Shown piece by piece: positions 34,601 to 44,432 of a stretch of DNA of 64,000 nucleotides. The notes below the pieces were generated by a model. The model saw only the letters and a list, made by a program, of their open reading frames with translations, was not told where the DNA came from and did not search any database. The translations under genes were made by a program, and so were the position numbers. Each line of letters opens with the position of its first letter. Position 1 is the first letter of the stretch. Source of the DNA: Juglans regia. Taxonomy: Eukaryota > Streptophyta > Magnoliopsida > Fagales > Juglandaceae. The stretch covers positions 5,091,485 through 5,155,484 of the forward strand of contig NC_049909.1 of NCBI RefSeq assembly GCF_001411555.2, read 5' to 3'.

Positions 34601-37600
34601 AAAACTAAATTTTATGTCAAAAATAAGTAAAGTTAGGAACTACTAATTACCTTTTTAACTAAATGCATATAAAAAAAAAAAAAAAATCCAATATTTGTTT
34701 TACTTAAGGTTGAAGGTTTTCTATTTTTTATTTTATATAAACTCGAAACCCTGATTTCATACCCGGCCCAAATCGGGTAGGTCTGGGTTTTGAAATGTGG
34801 GTTTCAGCCTAGGTTTGACCTAGGCCAAAAGCCGTAACCAGAACCCAGTCATTCGGGTTCCAGACCGGGCTGGGAAAAAACCTGGCCCAAATGAATGGTC
34901 CTAGCTGAAGTTCGAGCTTGAGTTTTTTGAGCCGACCCAAGCAAGTCAATCCAAAGTCCCGACTTGGCTCGGCTCAATTACAACCCTAAATATTGGGGTT
35001 GTGGTTAGCCTTATCTTTAGCTCCTCAAAGCTTTATTCGCACAACTTGGTCCAAATGAAATTGGTGTTCTTTGTTAACACTCTGAGTAGATTCGATAATT
35101 TGGAGAATCCTTCCACGAATCTCTGATAAATAGCCAGCTAATCTCAAGAAACTGCTCATCTCATGTACTATGTGGAACTCTGCCAATCTAGGACTGCCTC
35201 AATCTTACTAGAATCCACTGCGACTACCTCCTCTAACTAGAACTCACACTTGTTTGGTTTGGCATACATTTGGTGTTCCCTCAGTTTTCCCAACAACAAC
35301 CTTAGGTAGCTTTCATGATCCTCAACATCCTTGGAAAACACTAGATATCATCTATGAACACGACTACAAGCATGTCAAAAAATGGTTTGAACACCCTATT
35401 CATGATATCCATGCGGTTGGGGCGTTAGCTAAACCAAACGACACCACTATAAATTCGAATTGCCCATATCTCGTTCTAACGCAGTTGAATATGTGGCCTT
35501 CCGTAATCCTCAATTGATGATCATCAAACCTAAGATCAATCTTAGAGAATATTGAAGCTCCTCATAACTGGTCAAATAAGTCGTCTATCCTAGGCAAGGG
35601 ATATCTCTCCTTTGTTATCACCTTGTTCAATCTCTGTAATCAATGCACATCCTAAGGGCTCCATCTTTCTTCTTAATGAGTAACACCGGCGCTCCCCAAG
35701 TGATGTACTCGGCCTAATGAATTCCTTTGCCAACAACTCTTGTTTTGACTTTTTTAACTCTTTAAGGGCAGGTTTGGTAACAAAAACAAAACACAAAATT
35801 CTCATCTCATCTCATCATTACACATTTTTCAAATCCCAAAACAATAATAATATTAAAACATAATATTTTAAACTTCAAAACAAAACACAAAATTCTCATC
35901 TTACCTCCCAAACCTGCCCTAACTCTTTTAGCTCCAATGGGGCCATTTTGTAAGGTGCCTTTTGCACTGTAGTTGTTCCTGATTTCAACTCAATTGAAAA
36001 CTCTACTTCCCTAGGAGGAGGTAATCTTGCAATTCCTCGAACACTTCTGGAAACTCCTCTACTATCGGTATATCTCGTACTTCCTTAGGTTCTCTTGGTT
36101 TAAATACCATGTGAACTAGGTAAGCCTTAGCTCCCCCTGCCAAGTCATTTTGGCTTACAATGAGGTGATTATTCCTGGCATTGATCGTAACTTACTGCCT
36201 TGGAATGTTTTGCCTTCCTCTCCAGGCACTTGGGATGTTTTGCCTTACCGTCCATTGTCAACAATTTATCTTGCGTAATGTTGAAACAACCAATCCATCC
36301 CTAGGATAATATCAAACCCAAGTAACTTAAATAATATCAAGTCTGCCTCCATAACGACCCTGCCTATTTCTAGTAGGCAAGTCATAGCTATCTTGGTGCA
36401 AGATATTGTCTCCCCAGTGGGTAGTGCTACGAAGACTTTATGTTGCATCAGCTTAGTCCCAAGGCCGCTTATCATAGCAAATTTACTCAACACGAATGAC
36501 TGCGATTCACCTAAATTCACCTAAATTCAATAAAGTACTCGAATATCTTAACTCACCTTGAAATGATCAAACCAAGTCGACCCTTACAACTATGTTCCTT
36601 AAATTTACTATTCGTTTAAACTAATGTTGGGCTTCCATACATGTGATGATGCCTGCCTCCTGCGTTTCTGGAGTGTCCTCATCAACTTCTCTTGGCATAA
36701 AAGCGTACACCCTTGCTTGTGCAATTTGCCTGTGGCCTGCTCGTCCTCCAATGGGACCCGTCCTTTGTACAAGAATTGTGTGAGGGCAATCCTGGGCGTA
36801 ATACCCTGCTTGACCGAACCTTCAACATGAGAGTGAAGCCTGACGACACTCTCCCTCTTGAGACCTATAGCAGTAACAGCACACTGGTGCTCTGCCTCCT
36901 AAACGCACACCAAGAGTAGTTTGTGGGCGTACCCCTATTCCCATTACAAACTTTTGGTGCAACCTAGAATTGCTTCTCCCGTGAATGTCCTCCATTTCTG
37001 GCCAGTTGTAACAGCCACTAAACTGCAGTGTTTGTGCTCTACGATCGAGGCTACATTTACCAACCTCTGAAAATTCCCTATTTCTATACAAGCCACTTGT
37101 GTACATATGCATGGTTGCAATCCATCTTGAATTTGCTTTGCACGCATCTCCTCGGTAGAGAGAAAATGAGGGGCAAACCTTCCCAACTCCATAAACTTAG
37201 CAACATACTGGTTGACTGTCATGTTGCCTTGAACCAATTAGCGAAATCCTTTGATTTCTACTATCCATGATGGCAGAGAAATACTGATCGACGAATTCCC
37301 TCTTACACCTTTCCCATGGAATAGTTTCCATGGATCCCAACTCCATGACCAACAGTTGCCTCTTGGCACTCCACCAGATTGTTGCCTCTCCCTGAAGCAG
37401 ATAGCTCACACATGCAAGACTTTTTAGTCCTCAAAAGTTCACTCGATATCCATAATCCACCTTTCCGCCTTCATTGGTCCCTCATTTCCAAAGAAACCCA
37501 AATATCGATAGGCTAAGAATCACTGGTAAGTACAACCTTGCTGCTCAACTCGCGGGTGATTGACTTGCAATATTTGCACATGTCGCCGGAAAAACTCCTG

Positions 37601-39761
37601 TTGCCGTTGCAACACATCTGTGATACCGCTGATAGCTCGTACTATTTTGCTGTTTTCTTCGACATGGGTTGATCTCCCTTGTGGTCACCCATGGGTCGTT
37701 CGTTTTGCTAAACTCTTGGTCGCTGCCACACAACCCAAGCCTATCACTTTCTAGTTCAACTCTCACCTCATCACCACAGATCAAGCCTTCCTTACTTTAA
37801 GATTCAAACCAATGGTGCTAAGGATCAAATCCTATTAGTCTGGTACTGTTCCTAGATGACATTATGGATTTATCTAGAGTCGTAAGCCCTCGTACGGTCG
37901 GCATAGTGTTTGCCCGCTTGGCATAGGGTGAAAAGTTCTTTATCACCTGGTGCTGGACTGTCTGCCAAGCTTTCTACAACCTGCTGCTTGCCTTACTCTC
38001 AGTTTGGCCAGGCGTTGTCCTTCTAGTTGCCTCTTCTTTGCCAGCCCTTTGTTCGTGAAAGAGGATCTCTTCCCTTGCTTTGGTGCAGTTCTCACAATCA
38101 CCTAGCAAAAAGATGTCTCAGAACTAACTATCTAGACTCCGCTCTATAGCTGCAAAGTCCACTTCAATATGTTATGGTATTCAGAACAATTTCAGATGTT
38201 TCTTATGATTAGTGAACCTTATGTCTAGCTGTTTGCTTACTAGCAAGATGTTGCATTTGTCAGCTTGTCCTAAATCTCTTATTATCATCCTAATTTCTTA
38301 AATGATTTCTGCAGTGCCAGTGGCTGTATTCATTCTTGGAGTTGCAGCAGGACTTGAGATAATGAGCTGCAGAATGCTATTTATTATGTCAGTGATAAGT
38401 TTTGGTGTTCTTGTGGCTTCTTATGGAGAAATAGATATAAATTGGATCGGAGTAGTTTATCAAATGGGTGGCGTTGTTGGCGAAGCGTTAAGACTGATTT
38501 TCATGGAGATCCTGGTTAAGAGGAAGGGTCTCAAACTGAACCCAATATCTATTATGTACTATGTTAGTCCCTGCAGGTATGCTCATTCTAATATCTTCTC
38601 ATTCATCATCTGTTTGAAATAATTTCTTTCTTCCTCTATAAAGAGAAGATTTACACAAGTATTTCTAAGTTCAGATGGACACTATTTATGCCTGTGTGAA
38701 CAATTCTTGAATTCTATGCAGTGCTCTCTGCCTATTCATTCCGTGGATCTTTCTGGAGAAACCAAAGATGGAAGCACATGGATCTTGGAACTTTCCAACC
38801 CTTGTGCTAACACTCAACTGTCTCTGTACTTTTGCCCTAAACTTATCTGTTTTCCTCGTGATTACACATACAAGTGCTTTAACCATTCGTGTTGCTGGAG
38901 TAGTTAAGGATTGGGTGGTCGTCTTATTATCTGCCCTTCTGTTTGCGGATACGAAGCTGACAATAATAAATCTGTTTGGTTACGGCATTGGTCAGTATCT
39001 ACTCATATTTACCATTTTGTTCTTCATCTAGGAGCCTGGCTATTTTCAGATAGCACATGACTAGTTTGAATTATTACTTTTTTGGTAAGTTCACTTAGCA
39101 ATATACTAACTCCATGGAAAGGTGATACTGCGAAGTGCACTTTGCTAGTGATGCACATAAAGTTGAACATTTTTGTTAATCTTGGTAATGAGTTGGCTCT
39201 GCCATCATTAAACATACCTTAAATATGCAATTTTTTGTTCTTTTACATTTTTTGTTTGATTGGCACTGGGTGTCTGAGAATAAAGTTGTTCTTTTACATT
39301 TCTCTTCAGATCAATATCAAAACAAAAAATCTCTTCCTAGTTGCTTTCTTTTCATCCTCTTGTAAACTTGTTTTGTCTTCTAATTAGAAATGGTTTGTTT
39401 GGTAACATATATTCTTATCATTGGAATTCACAAAGTATATTTGTTTTAATCCACTCAGATAACAGAATCCTTTGTAGCCTTGAGAAAGAAAGAAAAACTT
39501 TGAAATCTTTCTTCTCTGTAGCTTGAACGCTGACCTTTTTTGATGAAGAAATTTCTAGCAACCAATAGTTGGAGGTTTTGATAGCCATAACAGGATGAAG
39601 TATGACTTATATATTTCTATCATTCTTTTTAATCAGCCATTGCAGGTGTAGCAGCATATAATAATCACAAGTTGAAAAGAGAAGCATCTCGAGGCAGCTC
39701 CAATGACACTGAACTTGCTCAATCTATACTTGGGGCCACACCCTTGGAAACCAGCAAATAG
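28499..39761 (+). CDS. Probable sugar phosphate/phosphate translocator (TPT/NST family), 7 exons
   Basis: Exons 28499-28600, 29645-29752, 29851-29885, 32582-32694, 38315-38576, 38722-38990 and 39637-39761 join in frame to 1014 bases (337 residues plus stop), all with GT donors and AG acceptors. The product is a multi-spanning drug/metabolite-type carrier with about ten membrane segments and no evident cleavable targeting peptide. Recognisable blocks are [59 protein letters not shown] and the C-terminal [20 protein letters not shown]. From memory it is a close relative of Arabidopsis At3g14410/At1g53660, in the 'KD' branch (VVKD here), whose substrates are not well defined; Golgi or other endomembrane exchange of phosphorylated or nucleotide-linked sugars is the family expectation. 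The tail is hydrophilic ([10 protein letters not shown]). No stop or frameshift is seen. Introns 3 and 4 are swollen by transposons. Confidence 0.93.
28853..28871. repeat. (AT)n microsatellite in intron 1
   Basis: About nine to ten AT dinucleotides sit within the first intron of the transporter gene. Confidence 0.9.
29645..29752 (+). CDS. Transporter exon 2 (residues 35-70)
   Basis: It is exactly 36 codons, phase 0 on both sides, beginning [13 protein letters not shown] and holding the second membrane segment. Acceptor TGCAG, donor GTATCT. Confidence 0.93.
29851..29885 (+). CDS. Transporter exon 3 (35-base micro-exon)
   Basis: This small exon encodes [12 protein letters not shown] and ends after two bases of a codon (donor GTAAGC). 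It follows a 98-base intron with a T-run of about 20 bases before TTACAG. It is easy to miss because alone it makes no open frame of useful size; joining it to exon 4 restores AEVYVTSVVP. Confidence 0.9.
30016..30217. mobile_element. Tourist-like (PIF/Harbinger) MITE
   Basis: The 202-base element has terminal inverted repeats GGAGACGT(C/T)TGGATTC, flanked by TTA (30013-30015 and 30218-30220), the three-base target of PIF/Harbinger transposons. The interior is a run of GAGATGAGTTGAGATGA and GTGAATAGTA motifs with no coding capacity. Confidence 0.88.
31107..32345. repeat. Unassigned sequence after a possible LTR start (TGTAACACCC)
   Basis: TGTAACACCCTTTATCC at 31107 looks like the start of a gypsy-type LTR, and the following kilobase has the AT-rich, coding-free character of one. 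I could not find a matching end or target-site duplication, so extent and identity are uncertain. Confidence 0.3.
32363..32489 (-). mobile_element. Short retroposon (SINE or truncated LINE tail), minus strand
   Basis: A 19-base T-run (a poly-A tail on the minus strand) is followed by ACAAGTAATAAGAGATTTT and about 90 further bases. ATTTGATATC (32353-32362) and ATCTGATATC (32490-32499) form an imperfect 10-base target duplication, which defines the 127-base insertion. Confidence 0.7.
32582..32694 (+). CDS. Transporter exon 4 (residues 82-120)
   Basis: It completes the split codon from exon 3 and encodes [19 protein letters not shown], then a segment ending MLKAI. The donor GTAAGT splits the next ATG codon after its first base, which exon 5 completes. 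Confidence 0.92.
32741..32821 (-). mobile_element. Older retroposon tail, split by the gypsy element
   Basis: An 11-base T-run followed by AATAAGCTAAAACTTCATTAG resembles the 3' tail of a minus-strand LINE or SINE. The sequence runs to the gypsy insertion at 32822 and probably continues after 38101. Assignment is by pattern only. Confidence 0.4.
32822..33038 (-). repeat. 3' LTR of the intron-4 gypsy element
   Basis: It begins TGTGGCGGC and ends CCTCACA on the plus strand. It matches 37880-38096 in blocks such as TTTATCACCTGGTG and GATCTCTTCCCTTG. A purine-rich tract on the minus strand (AAGGAGGAGAGAAGA, 33039-33053) lies just inside and fits the polypurine tract. Confidence 0.85.
33960..34260 (-). 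pseudogene. C-terminal pol fragment near the chromodomain (gypsy element)
   Basis: The minus strand reads [20 protein letters not shown], then, in a shifted frame, [20 protein letters not shown] and [16 protein letters not shown]. This is the post-integrase region typical of chromovirus-type gypsy polyproteins (consensus RGKLSPRFIGPFEIL). It is broken by frameshifts. Confidence 0.8.
34262..34988. repeat. Insertion replacing integrase/RNase H; possible hAT-like non-autonomous element
   Basis: This AT-rich block separates the chromodomain-side and reverse-transcriptase remnants. Its right part (34741-34988) carries CCCGGCCCAAATCGGG and GACTTGGCTCGGCTCAATTA and ends TTACAACCCTA, resembling the subterminal and terminal sequence of small hAT elements. 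No convincing left end or 8-base duplication was found, so the boundaries are approximate. Confidence 0.4.
34989..35805 (-). pseudogene. Reverse transcriptase remnant (gypsy element)
   Basis: The minus strand carries [20 protein letters not shown], the entry of the gypsy reverse transcriptase (consensus ELLDKGFIRPSxSPWGAP), followed leftward by broken segments of the palm region. A 154-base MITE is inserted in the segment just upstream on the minus strand. No continuous frame remains. Confidence 0.75.
35766..35919. mobile_element. Tourist-like (PIF/Harbinger) MITE nested in the gypsy element
   Basis: Terminal inverted repeats GGGCAGGTTTGG / CCAAACCTGCCC bound 154 bases, flanked by TAA (35763-35765 and 35920-35922). 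The interior is AT-rich with two copies of CAAAACACAAAATTCTCATC and no coding capacity. Confidence 0.88.
36266..36540 (-). pseudogene. Retroviral-type aspartic protease remnant (gypsy element)
   Basis: The frame reads [20 protein letters not shown] and ends [12 protein letters not shown], the C-terminal signature of the plant gypsy protease. The active-site DSG triad is not intact: the site reads LNLGESQSF, and a duplicated TTAGGTGAA block shifts the frame just before it. Confidence 0.75.
36944..37784 (-). pseudogene. Gag remnant (gypsy element)
   Basis: In order on the minus strand are a broken N-terminal piece (37545-37784), then [14 protein letters not shown] and [15 protein letters not shown] (37197-37409), then, in another frame, [20 protein letters not shown] and [14 protein letters not shown] (36944-37237). 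This is the retrotransposon gag domain (consensus W..FK..F..KYFP; LxQGxMTVxxYxxKFxxLxRFAP). At least one frameshift separates the pieces. Confidence 0.85.
37880..38096 (-). repeat. 5' LTR of the intron-4 gypsy element
   Basis: Partner of 32822-33038. It ends CTCACA at 38096, immediately before the ATCAC duplication. The inner boundary is approximate because the first nine bases have diverged. Confidence 0.82.
38315..38576 (+). CDS. Transporter exon 5 (residues 120-207)
   Basis: The largest part of the core: [51 protein letters not shown] and MYYVSPC. Acceptor TGCAG follows a 5.6-kb intron; donor GTATGC splits a Ser codon. Confidence 0.93.
38722..38990 (+). CDS. Transporter exon 6 (residues 207-297)
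   Basis: Encodes [16 protein letters not shown], then [20 protein letters not shown] and the conserved [14 protein letters not shown] segment with the Lys-Asp pair of the carrier family, ending [11 protein letters not shown]. Donor GTCAGT. Confidence 0.93.
39637..39761 (+). CDS. Transporter exon 7 and stop (residues 297-337)
   Basis: Encodes [20 protein letters not shown] and a hydrophilic tail ending LETSK, with stop TAG at 39759-39761. The acceptor is AATCAG. The basic-acidic tail is probably cytosolic by analogy with the family. Confidence 0.92.
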
Positions 39762-40704
39762 AAACATGGTAACAATCAATCGATCTACTTTCCAAGGCAT
39801 GTACTTGCATATTTTAGCAAAATATTCATTTTCGTGTTAGTTTCTTTTTCTTTAGAAATTTATGGTCATTTCTTTGCTTTTTTTTCCCGTAGTCCAAGTT
39901 TAGGAGATTATTTACGACTGATATGAATGTTCATTTGACATTTGTGAAAGAGACAATATTTTGGTTTGATAGAGCATCAATATATAAAATCTTGATCATA
40001 GTTAGAATTTTATTGCCTGTTTCAGCTGCTCCAACGATGATGGTTCTCACTTTTTTTTAATTCTTGTGATGATGTGGAGCAGAATCTACAATAATGTGTA
40101 AAGATGTGAAATCTCACAGTTGTACCATATGAGAAGGAAGCATTTTCTGAAGGAAATCGGAGTTGAGGTCACATCAATCATTGACTGGGTTACTATGGAA
40201 ACAGTGTCTGGAATGGAACTAGGGTCCATTATTTTTTCGCCATGCAATTGCTTGTATAGTTAATTTTTTTTTTATTACATATAGCAATTTCTTAAATGCT
40301 AGTCATTTGGTTAATACTTGTCTTTGTATTCATTTATGTCAATATTTGAAACCTAGGCATGTAATATTTTCTCTACTCTAAAGGTTTTATAGCTTGGATC
40401 TGGATCTAAGCCATTTTGAGATCATGCCCTAAGGCGGCAAAACCGGATATGGATCTGGGTACTTGGGAATATTTGGATCCGCATCTAGGTTTGGAAAAGC
40501 GGGTGGATATCCGTCTGGCTATAACCGGTCAAAACCCGGGTGGATACTCGGATTTGGACAAAGGAGTTGATATTACTTTCACACCGACTTATTTGTTATA
40601 ATTGCTCGACATATGGGGGTAGAAAGACTTGAAGGCAAGTACTTGTATCAGAAACTACCTTGGAAGTTAAAAAACAAACATATTTTTTTCTTGAGATTTA
40701 TGTA

Positions 40705-40810
40705 TCTCCATTTGAAGGCTAGACTTATGTAAGTGTCTTCCTTTAATGTTCTATACATTGTAGTCACAATAAACAAAATCCTTTTGATTAATAAAGATCC
40801 AAACATTAAT
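40705..40810. repeat. ~104-bp direct repeat, left copy
   Basis: The sequence from ATCTCCATTTGAAGGCTAGA to AAAGATCCAAACATT recurs at 41750-41851 with about a dozen differences. Copies are about 1045 bases apart, with AT-rich non-coding sequence between. Confidence 0.8.
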
Positions 40811-41749
40811 GAATACCAGATCTAAAGACGATCCTATGTTCATAAACAATAGTGCAGTAGGAGATCACATCAATCGTATGAAAAGCTTGTTTAAGTTACA
40901 ATCATATATTCATAATCATATAGCTCAACAAAATAAAACCATAGCAAGATTTAATATACTTGTCTCAAACTTATAATATCCAAAATAAATAAAGAATTGA
41001 ATCTTAGAATCTTAAACAATAAAGCTTAACATATGAATTGAAATAAAATCAGTATTTTTACAAATCAATTTTCACCCTAGGCTTTACTGAAGATTTAGCT
41101 CTTCATGGAAAAACTAAAAATAAATAAAAATAGTATTTTTCTCATTTCTTTAGAGTTGAGTTAAAAAAATTATTCAATTTCGTGCTAATGATATGCTTAT
41201 ATGGGGTAAGAAAGAAATCCTAATGTCTTCATGATTCTCGCATAAAAAATTACCTAAATTTTAGGACTCATATTGGTAGCCACGTACGCGCTTCAGTAAT
41301 TTGAATTTAGAAATCTTTATCAGAAACAAATTTGTAGGCCTTTAAGATGACTTTCCAATGCATCAAGAATCGCATCAATCCGATATGTGAGTGTAAAGTT
41401 ATGATCAAAATACTAAAGTATGTTCATGCTGTCTCCTGGCGTGTTTTGGACTCTGATCTGAATTACTCTCAAACTCCATCATTATCATTATTTGAAGAGT
41501 CCTACACTTGTTGAAAGTTTTTAGGTTGTTCCAATATCTTGCCCACTTGAAAGTCCTTTGAATTTGACTAGGATTTGACTTGCTCTTTTATAGACCCTGA
41601 AATTAAACATAAAAATCTGCTTATAAGTATCCCAAAGTAAATAGAAACTCAATTCAAGAATACACATTAATTCCTATAATTCATATTCGTATTTTAACAT
41701 TTTAGTCCAATAATAGAGTAATTAGAGTGTACTTTTCGTACACTGATCA

Positions 41750-41851
41750 TATTTCCATTAGAAGGCTAGACTTATGTTAGTGTCTGTCTTTAAAGTTCTA
41801 TACATCGTAGTCACAATAAGCAAAATCTTTCTGATTAATAAAGATCCAAAT
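41750..41851. repeat. ~104-bp direct repeat, right copy
   Basis: Matches 40705-40810 from ATTTCCATTAGAAGGCTAGA to AAAGATCCAAATATT. The ends do not have TG..CA form, so these are not ordinary LTRs. Confidence 0.8.
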
Positions 41852-42329
41852 ATTTAGAAGGAATAACTTCATTAAATTTTAGAAAGATAAACCTTTAAAA
41901 TTAGTATAATCAGAACAAATAAATTGTTACAAATGTACAATAAAATATATTCTAGGCAAAGCATTAGCATGTAAGCGTACCCTTTTCATGAGGATCATGT
42001 AAATGGCTTCCAAGGGAACCCTCCTGGGCATTTTCATATATAAGGAAAAGTTCATCATCAGTAGCAGCATAGCCAGTCAATTCTACCTTGATAAAATTAA
42101 TTCAAAGCCAAGGGTCAAAGATCTAAATTGCTGAAAGCTACAAATTCCAAAGTTAAAAGGCTAGGAGTCATTATTCAATCTACAAAAGAGATTTACCAGA
42201 TTTGTGTGACGAACCTTGCACAAGACTTTCGTCTCTGCCATAAATGCTTTAGTTTTTGTAGCAGCCATTCTTTTAATAGCAAGTTCCTGAAAATATTATC
42301 ATCTATTACTGATGGTTCATTGTGGAAGC

Positions 42330-43893
42330 TTGCTTTAGATAAGGTTCATTATATTGCTCAATTAAACGATTCAAGAATAATCTCACTTTGGCCTCGATTC
42401 TATCTCCACATTTAGTCTTTTTGCACATTTTCAACCAATATGCCATCGACTTAATCTTGTATTGAGGATCAATGAAAAAAACTACATACACAATCATGCT
42501 CATCCTATCCATGCACCACCAATATTTATCAAACTTAAGTTTTATATTAGATGCCATGCTCATCAACTTAGCATCATCACTCTAATACATTTTGTTCGAA
42601 GTGTGCTCTATTGTACAGGATTGCTGAAATGGTATATTTGAGGTTACTTACAAAAAACTTTTAAGAAACTTAATAAATATCCAAGAATTGTGTCAATCCT
42701 TAAATGCAAGCGTCAAAAGCTATGGCTCTCAATATTCATAAGTACAAAAGTCTTTTCATATTTTTTCGGCAATACTTAGTATTAGGTATGTTGAGTTTTA
42801 TCTAGTAGGAACATCTCAGACACACCATTTTTTCATATTCAATGTTTAGTGTCTTTGCACAATTTTTAGGCATATCAAGCCTTGTCAGTAAAGACTTCAC
42901 AAATCTTATTGCATTTCTAATATTATTTATTGCATCGTATATATATATATATATATATATTTATAAAACCATCACATACAATGATGTTTCAAATATGTGC
43001 AGCACATTGCATGTACAAAAACTCGCCCCCTAAAATAGTGAACTCTTTATATTTTATGCTCCTCAAATGATTAATAGTGACAACATTAGTGGAAGCATTA
43101 TTTACAGTGATTGTAAAAAGCTAGGCAATCTCCAAATCCATCATGTTGGACTCTAACAAACAAGAAATGGCCTCATCCTTATAATTAGGGATATGGAAAA
43201 ACATAATGATTTTCTTATTCAAGAACCAATTTCGATCAATGAAATGGCTTGTAACAAACATATAATTCATACTTTTTTCCAAATATTCATATATCGATGG
43301 TCAAAACTCTTTGATTGTTCAACAAAACCTTCAACTTTTGCTTTCCTTCATTGTATAAATTTATACAATCTTTTTGCAAGGTGATTTGGGATGACAAAGT
43401 GTATCTAGACTCTAAAGTACCCATGATTTTAACAAATGCCTGATGCTCCACAAGCCTAGATGAAATAATTGGCAATCATAACCTTGATTTTTTCAGGATC
43501 ATATTTTCCTAACCCTTAAGGACTAGATCGTCCATCCTAACTCTCAATTGTGATGGTGATTTATCATTGCCAAAATTTTTCTCTCTAATGGGAGAGGATT
43601 GACAACAAAGGTGGTCTATCAATGATGAAGTGTCATTTTTATAATGATATCCAGTCTCAAACAATAATTGCATCGAGTCTAAGGGTCAATGGGATCAATA
43701 GGTTTAACCTTTGTAAAATGATCTCATACTAGAGACTGGTTGCTATCCCTTTCACTCTTTTTGCCATTGGAGGGAGGGATGGTGTGGGGTTTGTAGTATT
43801 CATGGAGGAAGACACTAAAGGACTAGTGATTTCCTCCATATGTAATAATATATGAGCCGAACCACCAATACTACCACTAAAACTATCTTCCAT
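42330..43893 (-). pseudogene. Decayed hAT (RICESLEEPER-type) transposase
   Basis: The minus strand gives the transposase in order but with many stops and frame changes. A possible start (MEDSFSGSIGG) lies at 43893. Next come a BED-type zinc finger (DHFTKVKPIDP and TRCNYC near 43600-43740), then IISSRLVEHQAFVKIMGTLE and KDCINLYNEGKQKLK (43287-43475), LFTITVNNAST and FLYMQCAAH (about 42970-43140), and MASNIKLKFDKYW with VFFIDPQYKIK (42420-42566). The C-terminal dimerisation domain is not found. It is a different copy from the one at 22522-24196: it keeps the BED region and lacks the end. No terminal repeats were found. Confidence 0.78.
42939..42960. repeat. (AT)n microsatellite
   Basis: About eleven AT dinucleotides within the decayed hAT transposase region. 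Confidence 0.9.
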
Positions 43894-44432
43894 CTATTTT
43901 AAAAATAAAAAAAAATAAAATAAAGAGAGACATAAAATAAAAATCAAATCAACGGCAAAAGAGAGATAGAAATCAAATCAAAGCTACGATATATGTGAAT
44001 AATATAAGGAAAATCTGATGATGCAATACTATAAACATGGTCGATGAATATTAAAATCAAATCATCAATGACAGAAATTCATAAACAAGAAGTTATCCAC
44101 CTGATCTAAAAGAGTACATTTGTTTTTTGTGAAAACTAATCCAATTTACTTTTTTTTTTTGTTATGAGAATAGAAAAGAAAAGAAACCAAACTTCAGCAG
44201 AATCTTTGACCATCAATGATAATGACTTCAATTATTTTCTTTAGAAAAAAACTGTATTGAAGCATGCAACATACAACCAGGTGTTTTTTCTATTACCATT
44301 TCTTTTTTCTGTTACCTTCCTCGAAAAATATAGCTTCTACCTCTCAAAAAACAAAATTCTATTACCATTGTTTTTTTCTTGACGAAGTGCATAAGGATGC
44401 TTTATTAAAGTCTAAGCATACTCCAATTTCTG
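43894..44432. other. AT-rich spacer, nothing recognised
   Basis: This interval between the hAT remnant and the LINE remnant is AT-rich with several A- and T-runs, including a T-run near 44150-44160. No gene or defined repeat was identified. Confidence 0.5.

Larger units (their letters stand above)
32822..38096 (-). mobile_element. Decayed Ty3/gypsy retrotransposon in intron 4
   Basis: Two related LTRs of about 217 bases (32822-33038 and 37880-38096, roughly 80% alike by eye) bound the element. The 5-base duplication ATCAC (32817-32821 and 38097-38101) flanks it exactly. Reading the minus strand gives gag, protease, reverse transcriptase start and a chromodomain-side C-terminus in the right order, all broken by stops and frameshifts. 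The integrase core and RNase H are missing, with other sequence in their place at about 34262-34988. The gene is on the plus strand, so the element is antisense to it. LTR divergence suggests an old insertion that splicing tolerates. Confidence 0.9.
39762..42320. other. 3' flank of the transporter gene and intergenic sequence
   Basis: The first several hundred bases are likely 3' untranslated sequence; T-rich and TGTA-rich stretches near 40240-40390 could serve as polyadenylation signals, but no single site stands out. About 40395-40565 is rich in GGATCTGGAT / GGATATGGATC motifs, perhaps a small non-autonomous DNA transposon. A roughly 100-base direct repeat flanks 40811-41749. No coding domain was recognised. 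Confidence 0.5.
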
